From the NCBI RefSeq assembly GCF_030936135.1, contig NC_082594.1, forward strand, positions 126,270,668 to 126,334,667: 64,000 nucleotides of DNA, given 5' to 3'. Under the pieces are notes generated by a model. That model was not told the origin of the DNA. It saw only the letters and a program-made list of their open reading frames with translations, and made no database searches. Shown here piece by piece: positions 57,401-64,000 of the stretch. This DNA is from Gavia stellata. Taxonomy: Eukaryota > Chordata > Aves > Gaviiformes > Gaviidae. Numbering within the stretch: position 1 is the stretch's first letter; the number at the start of each line of letters is the position of its first letter. Made by a program: the position numbers and the translations under genes.

Positions 57401-60400
57401 ACTGCCTTCTGTGTTCCTGTTTGCAGGTTGCCTCTCCCTGCTCGTGACAGTGCAGGATGTTGAACGTTATACCACCTTATTCGCCACTGTTGTCCTCAAG
57501 TGTGACTACAGCACCTCAGCACAGCTACAGGACGTGGTGGTGACCTGGCGCTTCAAATCCTTCTGCAAGGACCCCATCTTTGACTACTACTCTGTCTGTA
57601 AGTGTCAGGCTTGTCCTCCAAGGAATCCCTCTTCAAATGGAAAGGGAGGGGAAGATAGATTTACTGGGGAATACAGGCTTTTGATCTCTACCTGCCCACA
57701 AACCAGGTCAGGTGGTATTTCCCTGCACTCCGAGAAAAAATAGGTCATTTCCTTTGCAATGTCAAGGCTTTATGATACGACGTTGTAGAAATCCCAGCCG
57801 AAGCAGCTCATTTATCCTCCTTGCCATCAACTCAGAAGGCAGAGAGGCTCAGCCATGTTTGAAACGTGTCAATCTCGGCAGCCCCACCTTATGCTTCAGC
57901 ATGTTTGAAAGCCAGGGCCCTGCAACAAGTGGACTTCGTGATTCCATGGGGGACCCTATGGTTGGAGCTAGATACCTGTGGCCAGATGTTACTGATTTTA
58001 GGAAGTAGAAGAAACACATGCATTTTGGAGGGCAGAAAGACTTCTAGGTAATAACATTTAGTACCGGTGGCAGCGTTTCATGTGCAGACATTCTGGTGTG
58101 TGCAGGCTTAATTCATGAGTGTTTAAGATGGTTCTTAAGATGGTATGTAAACTGCATCCTGGGGTGCATCAAACACAGTATAACCAGCCAGTCAAAAGCA
58201 GTGATGATCCTGCTATGTTTAGCATTGGTACGGACTCACCTTGAGTACTATGTGCAGTTCTGGGCCTCGCAATATAAGGAGGATGTGAAGGTCCTTGAAT
58301 GTGTCCAGAGGAAAGCAACAAAGCTGGTGACAGGGCTGGAGGGAATGTCCTATGAGGAGCGGCTAAGGAGTTTGGGTTTGTCTAGTTTGGAGAAAAGGAG
58401 GCTGAGAGACAATGTTATTGCTCTCTACAGCTTCCTGAGGAGGGGAAGTGGAGAGGGAGGTGCAGGTCTCTTCTCCCTGGGATCCAGTGATAGGACAGAT
58501 GGGAACGGTTCAAAGCTGCGCCAGGGGAGGTTTAGACTGGACATTAGGAAGCATCTCTTTACCAAGAGGGTGGTCAAACGCTGAAACAGGCTTCCTAGAG
58601 AGGTGGTCAATGCCCCATGCCTGTCAGTGTTTAAGAGGCATTTGGACAATGCCCTTAATAACATGCTTTAACTTTTGAAGTGGTCGGGCAGTTGGACTAG
58701 ATGGTTATTGTAGGTCCCTTCCAACTGAAATAGGCTAGGCTAGGCTAGGCTAGGCTATTCTCTGTAAACCCTGCAGTATGTTTAAGCTGACCAGCCTTAG
58801 CTTAACTGCACGCTTAAGACTGAGCTCTGAGCAGGAGCGTGGACTTGTTTGGTGTCTTGGTGCCCAAACCCTCTTTTATGCAGTCTGGATGGGTTGGGTA
58901 GGCATGTTACCAAGTGCTCTACAGCCTAGTCCACAAGCAGGTGGGTCCCTGGCTCTGCTGATCCCAGCGTAATGTGAGTGCCTTGAGCCCAGTTTCAAGC
59001 TAATAGCCCCCAACAGGGACAGCAAGTATGAAGGTCACAGTGTTTTCTTAGTTGGATCTGCTCTTCGTGATCTATTGTAGGTACAGCAATGGCGGAGCCT
59101 TTGACAAGCTTTGTCCTCTCCTCTCTTCATTGCAAGCCCTTCACAGACAATGCTGACTGTCTGTATCAGTTGCCTCCCCAAATCTCAGCTCCCAAATACC
59201 TGGAAAATAGTTTATATTGTGAGTCTGTCATAAGAGTATCGGACAGAAATTGCCTTTAGCCCTCCATTAATTCTGTCGGGTCTTTCTACACATAGTCCTT
59301 AGCTGGAATCAGATGATGAATTCTTTTCTGTCGTTATGAGCTCCACAACATCTAAAGAGTTACAGGAGGGAAAGGGAGACAAACCCCACAGTGGTTCATG
59401 TATGTCTGGAGATTCTGTTCGGTAAATAAACACATTTTTGTTTCAGTTCCAGTACTCCTGGGAGTTTTATGACTTTTTTTCCTTGCCGTTTATCTTCATA
59501 TTGGGAGCTGCCCTCCAGCCTACCACCCTTAGCTTCTTTCTACTGTTGTTTTTCAGTTGTGAGTATAGGAGGCATCTCCTCTGTAGCTCCTGCATTCTCA
59601 AAATCTCTGCCATTCCTGTGGCTCTAGCTCTGTTTGCTTTTGAGTACTCCAAAGCAACTTGTCCTTGCTGGTTTGAAGCCATGCTTTGTATTACTAAACC
59701 AAAGCAAATGCACACATGCATTCAGGAGTTTCTCTGCTGCTCACAAGGGGATAGAAATTGGTCCTTTGAAATAACTTTTGGTATCTTATTCAATGATGTG
59801 TGTTTGTAGCATACCAGGCTGGTTTAGCTCTTGGTCAGGACCCATCTGACGACTGCAATGACAGCCAGCGAAAAGTGCGGATTGTCATCCAGAAATACGG
59901 GCAGAAGGAGCCTGTGCTGGGTATCGACTACCAGCAACGAAAGATCACCATTCAGAACCGTAAGTGACTTGACCTCCCGGGCAGGGAGTGAACTGAGTAA
60001 CTTTCTGGTATCTGGGCCTGCCAAGTGAAGAGAAGCATAAAGATGGCTAATGTCATCTGTAGCTTACGTATTCTGTGAGGTGGCAATGAAATAAGAGGTG
60101 TGAAGGGCCCTGTCCCCAGCCGGCCTGAGGGTGTTGGAGGCACTACAAGCTAAGGCTGAGCTGAGGATGCCTGAGCATTTTGCTGAAGAGTGCAAAAGTA
60201 AGCTGAAGACCCCAGAGGCTAGAAAACAGTTCGTTCTTCTAAGAAGTACTGGACAGTTGCCCAGGTGCTTTATATGCTCCTTGCTGTCCCTGGAGCAATA
60301 GCTGCTGCTACTGCCAGAAGAGTTATTGGGGTGGCTGGCCTAATGGGGACAGTTATCTGTGTTCCAAAACCAGTAGGGTTGGCAGCAGTGGGTATCTGTT

Positions 60401-61108
60401 AACATCCATCACCCAGCAGCATGCTGGTTATTTCACTCCACATAGAACTAGTCCCGCTTCTAAGTAGCCTTGCCTTCCAGCAACACAAGGGAAAAAGGGA
60501 CTGGCAGTTGATGCTTGTTTACAGGAGTTCTCAATGGACTCAAGTGGGATTGTTTGAAGGTGATGGCTATGCTTGGGGAGAGGGGAGATGCAGTACTGTA
60601 TGTCACTTGCAGGCAGAGGGCCCTCTTAGAGTGGGGCCTGAAAGTAGCATCTGTCAGTCCCAAATAGCCCTCTGACCTCTCAGGCTCTCTTCCACAGGGG
60701 CAGACCTTGTCATCAGTGAGGTCATGTGGTGGGACCATGGAGTGTACTACTGCACTGTGGAAGCACCAGGAGATACCTCAGGTGATGCAGACAAAGAAGT
60801 TAAGCTGATTGTTCTCCGTAAGTGCTTGTGCTTTGTTGTCTGGGTGGCAGATATCTCCTCCTGTTCCCTTTCTCCCCACCCCAAGATGTCTCCAGCAGAG
60901 GAGAGGTGCTCAGTAACTTGCTATGCCCAGGATCCTCTTTCTCTCTCCGTGTTTCCCATAGACTGGCTCACAGTACTCCTCATCATTCTCGGTGGCCTCC
61001 TTCTCCTTCTGCTGATTGGAGTATGCTGGTGCCAGTGCTGCCCCCAGTATTGCTGCTGCCACATCCCATGTGTCTGCTGCCCAACCCGGTGCTGCTGTAA
61101 TGAGGAAG
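54379..61108 (+). CDS. ILDR1: ILDR1 (angulin-2), 5' part: exons 1-5
   Basis: ILDR1 is a single-pass Ig-domain protein of the LSR/ILDR (angulin) family. It marks tricellular junctions, recruits tricellulin, is required for hearing (DFNB42 in humans) and has been linked to cholecystokinin release. Exons lie at 54379-54433, 57427-57597, 59810-59959, 60698-60817 and 60962-61108; all junctions are phase 1. Residues 1-22 are the signal peptide. The V-type Ig domain has C44 and C144 as the canonical pair and C65/C91 as a likely second pair. The transmembrane helix is about 167-187 and a dense cysteine cluster 188-212. [29 protein letters not shown] and [10 protein letters not shown] separate it from ILDR2 and LSR. 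The cytoplasmic exons lie beyond the window. Confidence 0.96.
54434..57426 (+). other. ILDR1 intron 1
   Basis: About 3 kb. The first ~300 bp continue the CpG island and the rest is ordinary. No repeat or exon is recognised. Confidence 0.8.
57427..57597 (+). CDS. ILDR1: ILDR1 exon 2 (Ig N-terminal half)
   Basis: Acceptor TGTTTGCAG|GT. Reads [18 protein letters not shown] and [19 protein letters not shown], with the first Ig cysteine in LKCDY. Donor GTCT|GTAAGT, phase 1. Confidence 0.96.
58120..58757 (+). mobile_element. CR1 LINE with pentanucleotide tail
   Basis: The frame contains [20 protein letters not shown] and [20 protein letters not shown], the CR1 ORF2 C-terminus, broken by a stop soon after. 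The 3' end is GTAGGTCCCTTCCAACTGAA followed by four to five TAGGC repeats. Located in ILDR1 intron 2. Confidence 0.92.
58731..58757 (+). repeat. (TAGGC)n microsatellite-like CR1 tail
   Basis: TAGGC repeated about five times directly at the CR1 3' terminus, where CR1 normally carries short tandem terminal repeats. Here the unit is 5 bp rather than the more usual ~8 bp. Confidence 0.8.
59810..59959 (+). CDS. ILDR1: ILDR1 exon 3 (Ig middle)
   Basis: Acceptor TTTGTAG|CA. Reads [20 protein letters not shown] and [17 protein letters not shown], both near-identical to the mammalian protein. Donor AACC|GTAAGT, phase 1. Confidence 0.96.
60698..60817 (+). CDS. ILDR1: ILDR1 exon 4 (Ig C-terminal half)
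   Basis: Acceptor TTCCACAG|GG. Reads [18 protein letters not shown], with the DxGxYYC signature holding the second Ig cysteine, then [19 protein letters not shown]. Donor CTCC|GTAAGT. Confidence 0.96.
60962..61108 (+). CDS. ILDR1: ILDR1 exon 5 (transmembrane and Cys-rich segment)
   Basis: Acceptor TTTCCCATAG|AC. A hydrophobic helix ([20 protein letters not shown]) is followed by [20 protein letters not shown] and EE, the angulin juxtamembrane cysteine cluster, a probable palmitoylation region. Donor GAAG|GTGAGG, phase 1. Confidence 0.96.
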
Positions 61109-64000
61109 GTGAGGTTCAAGCAAATGTGCATCCATTCATGGCTTCTGTCAAGACAAAAGCTTGACTAGGAGCTTGCTGAGCTCCACTTTCTCTCTCCAGT
61201 TCGGCGTCCATATAGACTGAGACGTTTCTTTGGCCAATGTGACCTCCATGACTAGTTTATTTGAGTTTAGAGGAGGGGAGCTAGGATACCCATAGGCCAT
61301 CTTGCCCCTCTGTGTACTACTTTCAGAAGTTCCTCCCCACTCACACCTTGCTACCAACATCTCTCGTGTCATCCAGGGCACGATCGCTTCACATGTATGA
61401 GTAGCTCAGGACTTTTCTTCCCTGTCTTGTGGTTCATATGCCTGTGCATGTGAGGAAGGCAAGCAAATGCCTTGGTACTACTCTCCAAACTGGCCTAACC
61501 TTCAAGTGTCTTGCTCTGAGAGGTAATTATGTAAAAATTTGAATTTTCTGTCTTCATTATATTTTCAGAGCTGCTCCTTCTACAAGAAAAAGGTTTTGTT
61601 TGTTTTTCTTTAGGGAAGGAAGTGAGGAGAAAGAAAGGAGAAAGATGGTCTGTCTTAGTGGTCAACCCTGCAAATGCATTCTGAGGTTTTGAGGGTCAAG
61701 AGAAACTTTGTTGTGCGTAGTTTTTAGCAGTAATAAAGATTCTGCAGCCAGACCCTGTTCTCTTAATAAGGCCAGCATTTGATTTTGGCTACTAAGGCCA
61801 TATAACCTCTGTGGTCCTGTAACTGAAACTTAGTGGTGACACAAGGTGGAATAGACTCCCTGACCCCCTGCAGCGTACACAATCTGACAGGAACGAAATG
61901 CAATATATACATTTATTTATCACTGAAATCACCAGGTTCTTCCCCAGATGCTAGAAAGAGAGGATTTATGAAAAAGGAGCTGTGTTTCTGGTTTCCCTTT
62001 GCCTGCAAAAGAGCTATTTGGTATACCCTGGGTGTTAGTAAAGAGAGAGTTTTAGATTTAAGCTTAATTTTAGCCCTTACAAAGAGTGAACAGGGCATCC
62101 CTCTCATCTGCTAAAAGCAAAACACAACACAACAAAACAGAACACTTTCTGGGGACTTTGCAAGCTGTCAAGTAAAATGCGTAGTGTTGAGGAGGCTATA
62201 GAAATCTGGCAGAAAAATTAGTTTCCATGAAAGGAGAGAGAGGTGATGGAGATGAAAGACTCACACCTCCAGACTTCCTAGTTCTCATCAAAAAAGGATT
62301 CAGAATGTGTGAGTTCTCTTTGTTTTTCTGTGCTGTAGGAGATGATAGCACACTCCAGATCGCTGCTGTTGTCTTCCTGCCTCCTGTTGAGGATAGGTAG
62401 GAGGGATTCTTGCGGGGTTCCCAAAACCTCTCGCTGCTTATGAGGGAAGGTACCGATGAGTCCAGCCCCCTTGACTGGCTGCTGGATTCTGTGGATGTAA
62501 TTTCCATCCCAGCTGCCTGCCCTCTTTATCCATTTTGCAAGGGATCCTTGTGCCTGCTTCCCTCCTCTAGCACACCTTCTCTTCACTTCATCCTGCCTCT
62601 GACTTACCTTTTTGCACTCCAAGAAATGAACTGGAGGCCTTAAAAACCACAAGAAGATAGATACAGGGGGCATCTTAAAATACAGTCCTGAGGAATAACA
62701 GTTCCACACAGCTGAAGAGAAGGCAGAAATCCTCAACTGACTTCTAAGAGTTACAGGGTGAGCCGAGTATGGAGGATTTCTTCCCAATTATTGGCCACTA
62801 GAGGGTAGCCTAGATCTGCTGAACAGTCAGAGATGCCACTGAGGCAAGGTAATTCTGGGTGTTTTAAGTCAGGTCATTAAGTAACACGATTTTGAACCTA
62901 GTAATAAAAGAAGTGCATTGTTTGAGTAATTCAGAATTGATGTACAGAAATACTAAACATGACCCAGGAGCAAGCCAATTACATTCCCCGTGGAAAGCTC
63001 TGAGAAAAGCCCACCAGGGTAAATATACGTATGACCTCCTTCTGTTCTTATTTGTTCCTTTTCTGCCGTGGACTTCTTCCACTAATGAATTGTTGCAAAA
63101 TAGGATATACTTGCACCTGGGTCTGACTAGGTTGGAAATTTTTATTTTTTTTTTATAATTGGATAATTGGCCCAGCAGCTGTAAAGTCTGTCAAAGGTGA
63201 AGAACAACCTTTCTCAGCAGGGAGCAAGCAGAGTGAACAACACAATATTCTGCCAAAGTTTTATAGCAGGTACGAGTTTTGGAATTAGGGTGAATCTGAC
63301 CTTCCTCAGATAAATATGTTTACTTTAAAAAGAGATCTGTAACTTTACTTCCATTTTGCAGGTGGGGAACCAGAGTATATATTGGGTTCAAACAGGAAGG
63401 CAAAGTATCTGGGGAAGAAAGAGAGGATGAAGGTAGTGAAGGAAGTCCAAGGGTAATTCTGTATTTGTTCAGCTGTAGGGAGAGATCAGAGAATTACAGG
63501 GACAGGATGACTTTGATCCTAGCGACTGCCTTCATACCCTAAGGAGGGGAACCCTAAGTAGGTACGCCCACAGCTGCTGGGTCTTTCATTCCTCAGGCAA
63601 AGACTCTGCTCAAAACCCAGGGAGGTGCACTCAGGAGGTTCTAGGACAGTCTCAAGGTGATAACTGGAGGAATGGGAGAGGAAGAGAGAAGGCCTTTCCC
63701 TTCTTTTTATCCTTTTTCATTTTCCTCCTTCTCTCTTCCTCTAAGTTTGAAACCTAAACTGGAGGAAAATCCCTTGGGAAAAAAATGAAGCAAGTTTGAC
63801 CTAAACTGCTTGAAAGCTGCTACCTCAGGCCATGCAGCTTTGAAGAAAAATCAGAGTATTAGGATTAAAACCCCTGAAGTTTCCAGCTTTGTAGTTCACT
63901 CTGGTTGGAGCCAGGCAGGGGAGGGGGAGGAAGCTTGAAGTGGAGAATGAAGTAGAGCTGCATGAACTATGGGGAAAGGGAAGGATGTGTTGAGAAGCAT
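61109..64000 (+). other. ILDR1 intron 5 (start), no further exon found
   Basis: I searched for a phase-1 acceptor followed by a recognisable ILDR1 cytoplasmic exon and found none. A 169-codon antisense ORF (62278-62787) has no supporting splice or homology evidence. The next ILDR1 exon must lie beyond the window. Confidence 0.65.

Noticed and set aside
57411-57743. ILDR1 frame extended past exon 2 to a stop at 57743
   Set aside because: The extension is intron read-through; the GTAAGT donor at 57598 and the phase of exon 3 fix the real end at 57597.
62278-62787. 169-codon antisense ORF in ILDR1 intron 5
   Set aside because: No recognisable family, splice sites or repeat identity; this length is plausible by chance in a 64-kb window.
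63361-63457. TTTGCAG acceptor followed by an open frame, considered as ILDR1 exon 6
   Set aside because: The encoded residues (EPEYILGSNRKAKYLGKKER) do not resemble the ILDR1 cytoplasmic exon and the frame soon stops.
1-64000. CRISPR arrays, bacterial operons, tRNA or rRNA genes
   Set aside because: None seen. The window is vertebrate nuclear DNA; repeats are CR1, LTR and simple tandem repeats.

Overview
This is vertebrate nuclear DNA, almost certainly from a bird. The genes are split into many short exons with GT-AG introns. The interspersed repeats are CR1 LINEs with the avian tail (repeats of GATTCTRTG beside a TTGGACTTGATGATCTT-type block), and there is a solo LTR of a type that, from memory, is common in bird genomes. 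Nothing prokaryotic is present. I cannot name the species.

Layout. (1) 1-2,983, plus strand: the last four coding exons, stop codon, 3' UTR and poly(A) signal of BOC, the Ig/FnIII Hedgehog co-receptor. Only the cytoplasmic tail is in the window. (2) 2,984-4,326: a short intergenic gap between two converging genes. (3) 4,327-48,009, minus strand: what appears to be the whole coding region of CFAP44 (WDR52), a WD-repeat plus coiled-coil axonemal protein. I placed 34 coding exons whose phases join throughout, giving about 1,887 residues. (4) 48,010-53,450: probable 5' intron or upstream region of CFAP44. It holds a CR1 copy and some weak coding-like stretches I cannot identify. (5) About 53,450-54,760: a CpG island. 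It carries a near-consensus RFX X-box beside a tiny minus-strand ATG-plus-splice-donor, the likely CFAP44 promoter, and exon 1 of ILDR1 on the plus strand. (6) 54,379 to the window end, plus strand: ILDR1 (angulin-2) exons 1-5, covering the signal peptide, Ig domain, transmembrane helix and cysteine-rich juxtamembrane segment. The remaining exons lie beyond 64,000.

Mobile elements sit in introns and flanking sequence. They include a CR1 nested inside an oppositely oriented CR1 (16,641-18,270), several truncated CR1s, two probable ancient CR1/L3-like relics, and a 1,102-bp solo LTR with a 5-bp target duplication (44,391-45,492) that contains a degenerate ~50-bp tandem repeat.

The three genes do unrelated jobs: BOC in Hedgehog reception, CFAP44 in motile cilia and sperm flagella, ILDR1 at tricellular junctions. 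The main points of interest are the head-to-head CFAP44/ILDR1 arrangement on one CpG island, the X-box, the nested CR1, the LTR structure and the unexplained coding-like fragments near CFAP44's 5' end. I see no clearly new biological system.
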